The notes: a model not told the origin generated them from the letters alone. DNA of 64,000 bases from CAVPWP01 sp050789285 (GCF_050789285.1 NZ_JBOUVX010000001.1:806001-870000), one strand, 5' to 3'. Positions 43,023 to 50,417 are shown, counted from the first letter of the stretch. Made by a program: numbers and translations.

Positions 43023-44024
43023 GTGCGACTAACCGATCTCAGCATCAAGAACCTACCTATTCCCGAAAAGGGGCAGAAGACGTACTGGGATGGCGGCTTC
43101 GGAGTGCGCGTATCCCAGGGCGGCTCCAAGACCTTTGTGATGATGAAGGGCAAAGAACGGAAGCTCTTCACCATTGGTAGATACCCCGCCATGAGCCTAA
43201 AATCGGCCCGCCAGGAGGCGCTGCGGCTCAAGGTGACCGAAACCCCGAAACAGGCACTCCAGTCGCTCTCAGCGGCCCGTGAGGCGTATCTGAAGGAGTG
43301 CGAGCAAAAGAACCGGCCAGCCACAGTTCACGTCTATCGCAACTACCTCAGCAAGCTCGACAAGAAGCACCTCACCGATGTCACCAAGGCTGACGTCGAC
43401 ATCAGCTCACCCCATGCCGTGACGACGTGGAAGGTGTTCTTCAACTGGTGCATCCGAAACGAGCTCGTTGACCGCAACCCCTTCGCGCACCAGTCCGTCT
43501 CCTACGGCCAGCGCTCGCGCGTCCTCACCGACGCGGAGATTACCACCATCATGGCCTACGACGCTCCACCGTTCTCGCACATCCTGAAGCTCTGCCTCCT
43601 CACCGGGCAGCGCAAAGGGGAGGTGACGCAGTTCTGCCCGGAGTGGATTGACGGCGACACGATCACCATTCCAGCGGCCGTGGCCAAGAACGGCCACGAG
43701 CACACCATCCCATTCAACCTACTCACCGCTCGATACCTCAGCGAGTATCAGCACCAGAGCTTCAACGGTTTCGGGAAAGCCAAGGCGCGCTTCGATGCTC
43801 TGTACCCTTGGCCGCACTGGACCATTCACGACCTCCGGCGCACCTTCGCCACCATTCACGCGCGGATCGGGACGCCCATCCACGTCGTGGAGGCGATGCT
43901 CAACCATCGCAGCGGCACCGTCTCAGGCGTCGCGGCCATCTACATCCGGCACAGCTTCCTCGAGGAGGCCCGCGCAGCAGCCTTGAAATACGAGCTATTT
44001 ATCGCCAAGCTCACGGGTGCCTAG
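43023..44024 (+). CDS. int: Phage tyrosine integrase
   Basis: A 333-residue protein. GTG at 43023 is preferred: TGGAGA lies 6-11 bp upstream and the protein then begins with the usual integrase start (RLTDLSIKNLPIPEKGQKTY). Residues up to about 70 form the arm-binding domain (FGVRVSQGGSKTFVMM, IGRYPAMSLKSARQEA) typical of P4/DUF4102-like integrases. The catalytic set is complete: LLTGQRKGEV (Arg I), HDLRRTF (HxxR), MLNHRSG (second His) and AIYIRHSF (Tyr nucleophile). It reads away from the tRNA-Asn att fragment 130 bp upstream, as expected for site-specific insertion into that tRNA gene, and is followed by a small AlpA-like gene. Confidence 0.92.
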   Translation: MRLTDLSIKNLPIPEKGQKTYWDGGFGVRVSQGGSKTFVMMKGKERKLFTIGRYPAMSLKSARQEALRLKVTETPKQALQSLSAAREAYLKECEQKNRPATVHVYRNYLSKLDKKHLTDVTKADVDISSPHAVTTWKVFFNWCIRNELVDRNPFAHQSVSYGQRSRVLTDAEITTIMAYDAPPFSHILKLCLLTGQRKGEVTQFCPEWIDGDTITIPAAVAKNGHEHTIPFNLLTARYLSEYQHQSFNGFGKAKARFDALYPWPHWTIHDLRRTFATIHARIGTPIHVVEAMLNHRSGTVSGVAAIYIRHSFLEEARAAALKYELFIAKLTGA

Positions 44025-44040
44025 GAGAGACAAAACCGAG

Positions 44041-44074
44041 GCTCACGTGGGTCTCCCAAACGGGAGTTCACGTG
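44041..44074 (+). promoter_or_regulatory. Hairpin that covers the ribosome-binding site of the AlpA-like gene
   Basis: CTCACGTGG-GTCTCCC-AAA-CGGGAGTT-CACGTGA: CTCCC pairs with GGGAG, and CACGTG is repeated on both sides as the outer stem. The GGGAG arm is the only Shine-Dalgarno-like sequence before the ATG at 44075, so folding would hide it. CACGTG repeats could also be protein-binding half-sites. Confidence 0.5.
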
Positions 44075-44275
44075 ATGAGACTACTCACCAAGAAGGTGGT
44101 CTGCGAACGGATAGGCTTTTCACCAGCACACCTCGACCGCTTCAGGTTCGATGAAGACTACGCGCACCTCAGCTTTCCGAAGCCGGTGCGCATCGGCTTC
44201 AAAGTCTTGTGGTCGGAAGAGGAGGTGGATGCCTGGATCAACACGCAGCTCGCGTCGCGCGAGCGCTCTCCCTAA
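44075..44275 (+). CDS. AlpA-family/excisionase-like small DNA-binding protein
   Basis: A 66-residue protein with one winged-helix domain: LTKKVVCERIGFSPAHLDRF (HTH), FPKPVRIGFKVLWSEEEVDA (the F-P-x-P-x-x-I-G and W turn) and DAWINTQLASRER. This matches AlpA/MerR-like Xis proteins of about 65-70 residues. It follows the integrase by 50 bp on the same strand and its start lies at the end of a stable inverted repeat. The likely role is recombination directionality or regulation of int. No separate CI- or Cro-type repressor is seen in the window, so it may also be the main lysogeny regulator. Confidence 0.8.
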   Translation: MRLLTKKVVCERIGFSPAHLDRFRFDEDYAHLSFPKPVRIGFKVLWSEEEVDAWINTQLASRERSP

Positions 44276-44340
44276 CGGGAGCACAATACCGGGCCGGGGG
44301 GAGTGCACGCCCTCCGGCCCTCCGCATTTCAGGGATGCAA

Positions 44341-44367
44341 AAAGCCCCCATCGCGAGGGGGCCCTTT
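44341..44367 (+). terminator. Intrinsic-type terminator after int/alpA
   Basis: AAAGCCCCC-ATCGCGA-GGGGGCCCTTTG: a 5-bp C/G stem extended by AAAG/CTTT, about 65 bp after the AlpA-like gene. It separates the integration genes from the inverted-repeat region and the coupling-ATPase operon. Confidence 0.6.
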
Positions 44368-44489
44368 GTCAACGTAGAGCTGTACGTTGCGTACAAAACA
44401 CAGCAGGCCGTACGCCAGTTGGACCTGCCCCTCTAGCATACACCCACGACCGCTCACCCGGCAAACCCGGCGACTGCCGCGCCGTCTCA

Positions 44490-44537
44490 CCCCTTCGTTC
44501 GACTATTCTTCTGGTACCTACCCCTTGAACGAAGGGG
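44490..44537. repeat. Perfect 11-bp inverted repeat in the candidate origin region
   Basis: CCCCTTCGTTC (44490-44500) and GAACGAAGGGG (44527-44537), with a 26-bp loop rich in pyrimidines. No T-run follows, so it is not a clear terminator. Confidence 0.65.
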
Positions 44538-44567
44538 AAATACCGCTCCATTCCTACTCATTCCGCA

Positions 44568-44693
44568 CCACTGTTCGTCCTGGCAAAGCCATGACCCAAC
44601 CCCTTTTCGGGTTCACTCCTTTCACCACGACCGCTCGCTCGCGCAGCTCGTCGCTAAAGGGCTTGGGTCATAGCTCCGCTAGACGAACAGTGG
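44568..44693. repeat. Compound inverted repeat (12-bp outer, 9-bp inner arms)
   Basis: CCACTGTTCGTC (44568-44579) pairs with GACGAACAGTGG (44682-44693), and ATGACCCAA (44591-44599) pairs with TTGGGTCAT (44663-44671). The arms are perfect, and both spacers between outer and inner arms are about 10 bp. A 63-bp loop lies between. The symmetry is too exact for chance. Confidence 0.75.
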
Positions 44694-44697
44694 GCGG

Positions 44698-44703
44698 TAC
44701 AAT
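44698..44703 (+). promoter_or_regulatory. Possible -10 element for the coupling-ATPase operon
   Basis: TACAAT directly after the compound inverted repeat and 88 bp before the first ATPase start. There is no clear -35 element, and the outer arm of the repeat would overlap the polymerase site. Confidence 0.35.
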
Positions 44704-44791
44704 TCCTATAGGACAAGTTCCTTAACGCTGCCGCGCTACGCGGTGCGCACCGCAACCACACGGCTCGCGTTCCGCCCTGGCGGGCGGCGTT

Positions 44792-45961
44792 ATGGCGCTT
44801 CCACATTGCCACATCATCGGTTCCACCGGGACCGGGAAGAGCACGCTCATCAAGCAGCGGATCTTCGACGACCTTACCGCTGGCCGCGGACTGTTCTACC
44901 TCGACCCGCACGGCTCTGACGCCGACCACATCCTCAGCCTCATCCCGCGCGAGCGCCTTGCCGACGTCGTTCTCTTCGACATTTCGGACAGCGAGCACCC
45001 GGTCCGCTTCAACCCACTCCGCGCCCCCGGCGAGGTGCCCTTCGTCGCCACAACGCTCGTCGAGGCCATCAAGGACGCCTGGGGGTACAGCGGCGTGAGC
45101 ACGCCCACGATGGACCAGTACCTCTTCAACGCCACCTACGCGCTCATCGAAGCCAAGCAGCCGCTCCTCGGCCTCAAGTTCCTGCTCACCCCGCACGCGA
45201 CCCGCTACCGCCGCCGGGTGCTCAAGTCGGTGACCGACCCCATCGTAAAGGACTTCTGGCTCGACTTCGAACGGCTCCCCGAAAAGGACAAGCGCGAGAC
45301 GACGCGCTCCACGCTGAACAAAATCGGGATGCTCATGGCCGACCGGCGTGTCCGAAACACTATCGGACAGCCAAAGACGTCCTTCACGTTCACGGACATT
45401 CTCGAGGACAACCGCGTCTTCATTGCCCGCCTCCCGCAGGGCAAGCTCGGCATCAGTAAGGTGAAGCTCGTCGGGATGCTCCTCCTCACGCAGCTCCACC
45501 TGGCGGCGCTGTCGCGCCAGTCCACGGAGCCGTTTCACGTGTACCTCGATGAGGTGCACCACTTCGCCGGGGCGACGCTCGCTGAGCTCCTCTCGGGTGT
45601 GCGGAAGTTCGGCCTCTCGCTGACGGTAGCGCACCAGTACCTCGCTCAGCTCTCACCAGCGCTGCGGGAAGCGGTCCTGGGCAACACCTCGCTGCGGTAC
45701 ATCTTCCGGGTCTCATCGACCGACGCGAAGCGGCTGGAGACGATTGTGGGGCAGAATCAGCTCCTCACCGACCTCAACCAGCTTCCCCGCTTTCGCGCCC
45801 GCGTGGTCTCGGATGAGCGGCCGGAAGAGGTGGATATTGTCCCTGACTTGCCTGAGCCAGACCCAAAAACTGCCGAAAAGGTCCGCTATGCGAACCACCG
45901 TATCGCGAGCGACCCGGCGCAGGTCGAGGAGTACGTGCGCCGCTTCATCGAAAAGACTTGA
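44792..45961 (+). CDS. VirD4/TraG-like (DUF87-type) coupling ATPase, first copy
   Basis: A 389-residue protein that starts almost directly with Walker A (IIGSTGTGKST, residues 8-18). LFYLDPHGSDADHILSL is the strand typical of type IV coupling proteins, Walker B VYLDEVHHF is at 250-258, and VAHQYLAQLSPALREAVLGN follows. In VirD4/TrwB proteins this hexameric ATPase moves DNA through the membrane. The N-terminal membrane and accessory domain of about 300 residues is absent, so this is a soluble ATPase core. The next gene encodes a membrane-bound relative, so the two may work together. ATG at 44792 has no strong ribosome-binding site. No VirB4 or pilus gene is in the window. Confidence 0.8.
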   Translation: MALPHCHIIGSTGTGKSTLIKQRIFDDLTAGRGLFYLDPHGSDADHILSLIPRERLADVVLFDISDSEHPVRFNPLRAPGEVPFVATTLVEAIKDAWGYSGVSTPTMDQYLFNATYALIEAKQPLLGLKFLLTPHATRYRRRVLKSVTDPIVKDFWLDFERLPEKDKRETTRSTLNKIGMLMADRRVRNTIGQPKTSFTFTDILEDNRVFIARLPQGKLGISKVKLVGMLLLTQLHLAALSRQSTEPFHVYLDEVHHFAGATLAELLSGVRKFGLSLTVAHQYLAQLSPALREAVLGNTSLRYIFRVSSTDAKRLETIVGQNQLLTDLNQLPRFRARVVSDERPEEVDIVPDLPEPDPKTAEKVRYANHRIASDPAQVEEYVRRFIEKT

Positions 45962-46020
45962 CGGAAGCCAGCGCCACGCTTCCATTTTTCGTACTGTTCC
46001 CAAGGAGAAAGAGGGAAGAC

Positions 46021-47772
46021 GTGCATCCGCTCATTGTGAAGTTTATCCTAGCAGTGGTGATTATTGTGCCTATCTTTCTGGCCTTTGTCCGTGCGCAGAA
46101 AGCCCTCCACGCAATTGCGGGAACACGAGGCTACCAAGAGCGCCCTAAAGACAAAATCTATCTGATCTATGCAGCCGTAGCCGCGTTTGTACTTATTGCC
46201 TTTGCACTGAACTGGATTGTTTCGGGTTTTTCCGAAGAGGCTGACAGGTTAATTTATATTGCTGGAGGCGTCCTTGCTTGTGTAGCCGTACTGGTGATGA
46301 TGCACCCGGATGAAATGCCGCCTGACTCCTTGCAAGAAGAGTACCAAACGAAACTGCGTGTTGAGGAGCTTGAATTACGGCACCAGCTTGAGCTTAAGGC
46401 AATGCGCGAACGCTACGGTTTGGAGCCGAAACCGGAACCGAAACCGGAGCCACCAAAACAGGAAATCCCGGCCGACCTGCGCACCAGCCATACCCACATT
46501 CTCGCAGGCAGCAATTTTGGAAAAACGACGCTCCTAAAATCGCTCATTGCGGCCGATATTCAAACAGACGCCAGCGTGGTGGTGATCGACAGCCAAGGCG
46601 ACCTCATCAACGAAATTGCTCCGCACGTTGCTCCCGACCGCCTTATTCTCGTCGACCCACAGCATTGCCCGGCTGCGCTCAATATCTTTGCTCGTGCTGG
46701 AACGGGTGACGCCGAAGTCGCGCGGGCAGTAGAGCTCTTTCAGTACGTCTTCACCGCGCTTGGGGTCGAGCTTACCGGCAAAATGGCAACCGTTTTCCGG
46801 TTCCTCTGCATCCTGATGCTGCATACGCCCGGCGCTACGGTGCGCACGATGCACAACGTGCTCAAAAACGGGGTGCCTCTAAATGATCGCTACCTCAAAG
46901 AAACGCCGGAGGTGGTCCAAGAGTTCTTCCAAGGCGACTTCAACTCACGCACCTACGCCGAAACCCGCAACGACATCGCAGGGCGCCTCAATACCGTTCT
47001 TTCTGCCACCACAGTGGGTCGGATGCTCAACGCGCCGAGCCAGTCCATCAATATCCGCCAAGCGGTGGATAGCGGCAAAATCATCCTCATCAACACCAAC
47101 AAGGGGTACCTGACAGACCAATTTGCGAGCCTCATTGGCCGCATTTTCCTGGTCCAGCTGATGCAGGCAGTGATGAGCCGCCCGCAGGGGCAGCGCCGCC
47201 CGACCTACCTCTACCTCGACGAGTTCGGCGACTACGCCGAGGACAGCCAAGTGCTCTTCAACCTCTTCGAGCAGGGGCGAAAGTACGGGCTCGGGGTGAC
47301 GGTCGCGCACCAGCTCCTCAACCAACTCGGGCCGCGGCTGCGCTCCACGATCCACGCCAATACCGCGGTGAAGTTCGTCGGCGGCGCATCAGCCGAGGAT
47401 ACAGCGGTTATGGCCAGGGAAATGCGCGTTCAGCCAAACCAAATCGACTTCGTGCGCAAGGGCACGTTCCTCGCATTCATGCGCGGGCAGCTCATCAGCA
47501 GGACGTGGACCGTAGATGCTGGCGCGCTGGATAAGATACCAACCCAAGGCTCCATCAGTGCAATTCATGAGCGGATGCGCCAGCGCTACGCCGCTGACCT
47601 ATCTCCCACTCCCCCAACCTCCACACCGCCAAGCCCGACCAATCCGCCATCTTCAACCGGCCTCACGGCATCATGGGGTACCAGCTTTACGTTCCCGTAC
47701 GAGGGAACAAAGGTGAGCGCAGAGCCACCACAACCGAAGAAAGGGGATGGGGAAGAGAGCAGCTCGTGGTGA
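46021..47772 (+). CDS. Membrane-anchored VirD4/TraG-like coupling ATPase, second copy
   Basis: A 583-residue protein from GTG 46021, chosen because AAGGAGAAAGAGGG precedes it; the frame also extends back to a TTG at 45958 that overlaps the previous stop. Three hydrophobic segments occur at about 4-23, 46-69 and 79-97. A Lys/Glu-rich helix and a PEPKPEPKPEP linker follow, then Walker A GSNFGKTT (163-170), VVVIDSQGDLINEI, Walker B LYLDEFGDY (397-405) and VTVAHQLLNQLG. The C-terminus is Pro/Ser/Thr-rich. This is the full layout of a type IV coupling protein at the inner membrane. Codon use is less GC-rich at its start than in the first copy, so the two did not arise by a recent duplication. Confidence 0.83.
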   Translation: MHPLIVKFILAVVIIVPIFLAFVRAQKALHAIAGTRGYQERPKDKIYLIYAAVAAFVLIAFALNWIVSGFSEEADRLIYIAGGVLACVAVLVMMHPDEMPPDSLQEEYQTKLRVEELELRHQLELKAMRERYGLEPKPEPKPEPPKQEIPADLRTSHTHILAGSNFGKTTLLKSLIAADIQTDASVVVIDSQGDLINEIAPHVAPDRLILVDPQHCPAALNIFARAGTGDAEVARAVELFQYVFTALGVELTGKMATVFRFLCILMLHTPGATVRTMHNVLKNGVPLNDRYLKETPEVVQEFFQGDFNSRTYAETRNDIAGRLNTVLSATTVGRMLNAPSQSINIRQAVDSGKIILINTNKGYLTDQFASLIGRIFLVQLMQAVMSRPQGQRRPTYLYLDEFGDYAEDSQVLFNLFEQGRKYGLGVTVAHQLLNQLGPRLRSTIHANTAVKFVGGASAEDTAVMAREMRVQPNQIDFVRKGTFLAFMRGQLISRTWTVDAGALDKIPTQGSISAIHERMRQRYAADLSPTPPTSTPPSPTNPPSSTGLTASWGTSFTFPYEGTKVSAEPPQPKKGDGEESSSW

Positions 47773-47899
47773 CGCAAATGTGATCTATTCCGCATAGCTG
47801 CTCGCTCTGCATCAGCACCACTTTTCCCGCATCATTCCAAACGGTTACAGAAATCCCAAGCTGTAGTCTCCTGCTGCTTCTAGATCTATGGAGGCAGCA

Positions 47900-48385
47900 A
47901 TGTTCGACGAAAAACCAAACCTTCCGCTCGATGAGAGCTTCAACGAGGCCGTGCTGGTAATCGCTGGCAAACTCGTGCCGCAATACGTGGTGAGCGACGA
48001 CGCTCCTGGTACCTTCCGCGCGCTCAAGGAGCACCTGGACGCCGGGAAAACGCTCGTGGTGGCTGCCGCAGGGTCCGACTACACCGTCTTCGGCACGCCG
48101 GAGGTGAATTGGGCCTTCCGGGCCTGGCACGACTGGGTGCACTGGCGCTTCGAGTACGACTTTTCGCTCCCTGGTGAAGCTGCCACGTGCAGCAAGCAGA
48201 TCGAGCACCTCTACACCTACTTCCCCGGCTCGCCGCACCTCGAGCGCTGGAGCAGGCTCCTCGTAGCGGAGGTGATTGGCCAGCGGCAGTACTACGAGCG
48301 CCACCGCGCCTACGTGGACGACCAGAGGGCCTTCGCGGTCGCGTACATCGCCAACGGTCCCGCCATTCTCGGGCAGCGGTGGTGA
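47900..48385 (+). CDS. Uncharacterised phage protein
   Basis: A 161-residue protein from ATG 47900, 5 bp after GGAGG; an upstream in-frame ATG at 47888 would place that GGAGG inside the gene. It is rich in Trp, His and aromatic residues (NWAFRAWHDWVHWRFEYDF, about residues 73-91) and helical after that (QIEHLYTYFP, LLVAEVIGQRQYYERH). I do not recognise a family. It lies between the coupling ATPases and the replication-relaxation gene on the same strand. The conserved-looking HDWVHW could bind a metal, but that is only a visual impression. Confidence 0.7.
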   Translation: MFDEKPNLPLDESFNEAVLVIAGKLVPQYVVSDDAPGTFRALKEHLDAGKTLVVAAAGSDYTVFGTPEVNWAFRAWHDWVHWRFEYDFSLPGEAATCSKQIEHLYTYFPGSPHLERWSRLLVAEVIGQRQYYERHRAYVDDQRAFAVAYIANGPAILGQRW

Positions 48386-48388
48386 GCG

Positions 48389-48397
48389 TGGTAGCAT
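48389..48397 (+). promoter_or_regulatory. Extended -10 promoter, leaderless start of the replication-relaxation gene
   Basis: TGG-TAGCAT ends 7 nt before the ATG at 48404, so the predicted transcription start is the A of the ATG. No Shine-Dalgarno sequence fits in between. Confidence 0.6.
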
Positions 48398-48403
48398 AGA
48401 CCT

Positions 48404-49321
48404 ATGGCGAAGACGCACGACGCTATGGGGCGCGCGGTGCGTTGGAAATGGCCGAAGAAGGTAGGGGAGGTGGTGCTCACTGAGTACGACCTCCTCATCT
48501 TTTACCAGCTCATGCGGTACCGCTACTTGCGCCGCGACCTTCTCGCCCGGCTCCTCCCCCCGCGCAGCGCCAACACCTTCCCCCGCCGCCTCCGGGAGCT
48601 CTTTCGGGCGCGGTACCTGATGCGCCCTGAGAGCCAGAAATTCTGCGAGAATGCGCACGCGCAGTTCATGTACTACGCCATTGCACCCAAGGGCGAGGAA
48701 GCGCTCTTGGCGCGGCAGGAACGGCCGCTCGCTGTCACGCAGGTCCGCGGCTCATCGAGCAACTTCGCGCACGACGCTGCGGGCGTTTGCAACGTGATGG
48801 CCTCAATCGAGGCCGGGGCGCGGGCGCAGGGGTACAGGCTCGTCACGCTCGAGGAGGTGCTGGACCGGATGAAGGAGCCGCCCGCCGACCCCCTGAAGTT
48901 CCCAACCATCATCGAGCACCGGCCGGAGAAGTTCCGCCCGGACGGCTTCTTCGGCCTCTACAAAGAGGGGCGCGTCTCGTTCTTCATGCACGAGCACGAG
49001 CGGGCGAATGGGGGAGACGTGAAGAAGCTCCGGCAGGCCAGCTGGCGCAAAAAGGTGCTGGCGTACCAGCACGTCTTCGAGATGGAGGCGTACAAGGAAC
49101 GGCTCGGCATCCCGAACCTGCGCGTGATCGTCACCACAACGAGCGCCAAGAAGGCGCGAAACCTGGCCAAGCTCACCGAGGAGCTCGTCGGCCCGACCAA
49201 CCGCTTCCTTTTCCACCACGTTCGTGACCTAGGCCGTGAAGCGGGGGAAGACGAGTACCCGGACCTTTTCGCTGAGGAGTGGCTCCGCGCGGGAAGGGAA
49301 CCGACCAAGCTCGTGACGTAG
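48404..49321 (+). CDS. Replication-relaxation family protein
   Basis: A 305-residue protein. An N-terminal winged-helix region (LTEYDLLIFYQLMRYRYLRR, LLPPRSANTFPRRLRELFRA) is followed by YYAIAPKGEEAL. The C-terminal half contains RPDGFFGLYKEGR (Pro179-Asp180) and FFMHEHERANG with KKVLAYQHVFE, the nuclease-fold-like core of the PF13814 replication-relaxation family. That family is found on plasmids and integrative elements and is presumed to act at replication or transfer origins. Its neighbours here are two coupling ATPases and an inverted-repeat region. It therefore probably acts on that origin, as an initiator or relaxosome accessory rather than a classical relaxase (no HUH motif seen). Confidence 0.72.
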   Translation: MAKTHDAMGRAVRWKWPKKVGEVVLTEYDLLIFYQLMRYRYLRRDLLARLLPPRSANTFPRRLRELFRARYLMRPESQKFCENAHAQFMYYAIAPKGEEALLARQERPLAVTQVRGSSSNFAHDAAGVCNVMASIEAGARAQGYRLVTLEEVLDRMKEPPADPLKFPTIIEHRPEKFRPDGFFGLYKEGRVSFFMHEHERANGGDVKKLRQASWRKKVLAYQHVFEMEAYKERLGIPNLRVIVTTTSAKKARNLAKLTEELVGPTNRFLFHHVRDLGREAGEDEYPDLFAEEWLRAGREPTKLVT

Positions 49322-49352
49322 TGAGGCCCCGGCATTGCTGCCAGGGCCTTTG

Positions 49353-49574
49353 TCATTGCGCGGCAATCCAGCCTTCCGCCCGCTGGAGCACCTTCGAGGC
49401 GTTCAGCAGGTCGTCGTGGTTGAGCGTGTCGCTCGACTTCCACTCTCCGGCGCCGTTCTTGTACGTGCGCTGGAGCTGGACCGTGTAGAACGGGGTGCCG
49501 TTCTCCGGCTCGTTCTTCCAGATGGTGGCCGTGATGAGCCCGATGCGGACCTTGTGCGCGGGTTTGTCAGACAT
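49353..49574 (-). CDS. Small conserved protein of the phage/plasmid type, opposite strand
   Basis: A 73-residue protein from the ATG at 49574 (rc), with GGAGGAACCC just before. The sequence reads IGLITATIWKNEPENGTPFY, VQLQRTYKNGAGEWKSSDTL, DDLLNASKVLQRAEGWI. I recognise this as a small uncharacterised family seen in many genomes and mobile elements: a beta-hairpin region followed by one helix, reminiscent of single-strand-binding or chromatin-like proteins. It is convergent with the replication-relaxation gene and divergent from the CHC2 gene. Function unknown. Confidence 0.7.
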   Translation of the reverse strand: MSDKPAHKVRIGLITATIWKNEPENGTPFYTVQLQRTYKNGAGEWKSSDTLNHDDLLNASKVLQRAEGWIAAQ

Positions 49575-49624
49575 GGGTTCCTCCATAGCTTGTCCCGCAC
49601 TCAATGGTACCACGCTAGGGGTTG

Positions 49625-49630
49625 TATAAT
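49625..49630 (+). promoter_or_regulatory. -10 element for the CHC2 gene
   Basis: TATAAT, 36 bp before the ATG at 49666, in the divergent gap after the opposite-strand small gene. Transcription would start near 49637, giving a leader of about 30 nt that contains GTGGAGG. Confidence 0.6.
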
Positions 49631-49665
49631 GGGGGTAGGCGCAGCTCATACCCGTGGAGGTATCC

Positions 49666-50205
49666 ATGACCAAGTTCATTGACTTCGACGAGCTCAAGGC
49701 TCGCGTATCACTCGAGGACGCCATGCGGCTCCTCGGGCTCGACCTCAAGAAGCGCGGCGCGCAGTACCGGGGCACGTGCCCTGCCTGCGAAGGCAGCACC
49801 GACCGTGCGCTCGTCGTCACTCCTGGCCGTGGGTTCTACTGCTTCACGGCCAAGCAAGGTGGCGACCAGATCGCGCTCGCCGCGCACATCAAAGGCATTC
49901 CCGCAAACGAGGCAGCACACTTCCTCAGCGGGACCGATCCCAAGGAGAAGAAGCCAGCCAACGAGACGAAGCCGCAGACCAGTGAGGCCCGCGGTTTCAA
50001 GGAGCTGGACTACCTAGAGGCCGACCATGACGCCGTGGTTGCGTTTGGCCTCGACCCCGAAGACGCCAAGCGAATTGGCGTCGGCTATGCGAAGCGCGGG
50101 GTGATGCGCGGTACCGTCGCCTGGCCAGTGAGGCTCAGCGACGGGACGCTCATCGGGTACATCGGGCTCACTGAAGCGGTCTTGCCTGGCAGCTGGCGCT
50201 TCTGA
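49666..50205 (+). CDS. CHC2 zinc-finger (primase N-terminal-like) protein
   Basis: A 179-residue protein from ATG 49666, 5 bp after GTGGAGG; a GTG at 49654 is also in frame. Residues 1-66 match the DnaG zinc-binding domain: EDAMRLLGLDLKKRG, CPAC (Cys38, Cys41), GFYCFTAKQGGD (Cys59). The fourth ligand, normally Cys in CFxCxxGGD, is Ala62 here. The C-terminal part (KELDYLEADHDAVVAFGLDP, GTVAWPVRLSDGTLIGYIGL) resembles the start of a Toprim-associated region, but no catalytic Toprim motif is present. It is therefore a DNA-binding or regulatory zinc-finger protein rather than a full primase. Expected role: template recognition during phage replication. A terminator hairpin follows the gene. Confidence 0.75.
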   Translation: MTKFIDFDELKARVSLEDAMRLLGLDLKKRGAQYRGTCPACEGSTDRALVVTPGRGFYCFTAKQGGDQIALAAHIKGIPANEAAHFLSGTDPKEKKPANETKPQTSEARGFKELDYLEADHDAVVAFGLDPEDAKRIGVGYAKRGVMRGTVAWPVRLSDGTLIGYIGLTEAVLPGSWRF

Positions 50206-50216
50206 AGCCTTCCTAC

Positions 50217-50243
50217 TGGCCACCTTACGGGGTGGCCTTTCTT
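50217..50243 (+). terminator. Intrinsic terminator after the CHC2 gene
   Basis: GGCCACC-TTACGG-GGTGGCC followed by TTTCTTT, 12 bp after the stop codon. Confidence 0.75.
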
Positions 50244-50417
50244 TGTCAAATAATTCCTCTTGCAGCGTTATTTCGCGCAGCAAGCGCCATTCAGAACGAA
50301 TCAAGACGGTTGTAATGAGGTGCTATGAGGCGGGATGTTTTTCTTGAATTGCATTGAGCTTGCAGCGAGCCTCGGTGGTACGAGAGCAACACTTAAGACA
50401 CTCTCGCAAAGATAAAC

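Larger units (their letters stand above)
44276..44791. other. Non-coding region with two inverted repeats; candidate origin (oriT/oriV) region
   Basis: These 516 bp hold no convincing gene. They contain a terminator hairpin, an 11-bp inverted repeat (44490-44537), a compound inverted repeat about 126 bp long (44568-44693) and a -10-like TACAAT (44698-44703). The region lies directly upstream of two VirD4-type ATPases. Density of dyads, lack of genes and position are those of a transfer or replication origin. Confidence 0.5.

Noticed and set aside
46430..46460. Short repeats of CCGGAACCGAAA in the second coupling ATPase, at first resembling a repeat array
   Set aside because: They encode a Pro-Glu-Pro-Lys linker in frame, with no spacers; not CRISPR. 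No CRISPR array or cas gene was found anywhere in the window.
44792..49321. A complete type IV secretion or conjugation system
   Set aside because: Only coupling-type ATPases and a replication-relaxation protein are present; no VirB4, VirB6, VirB8-10, pilin or HUH relaxase is seen in the window.
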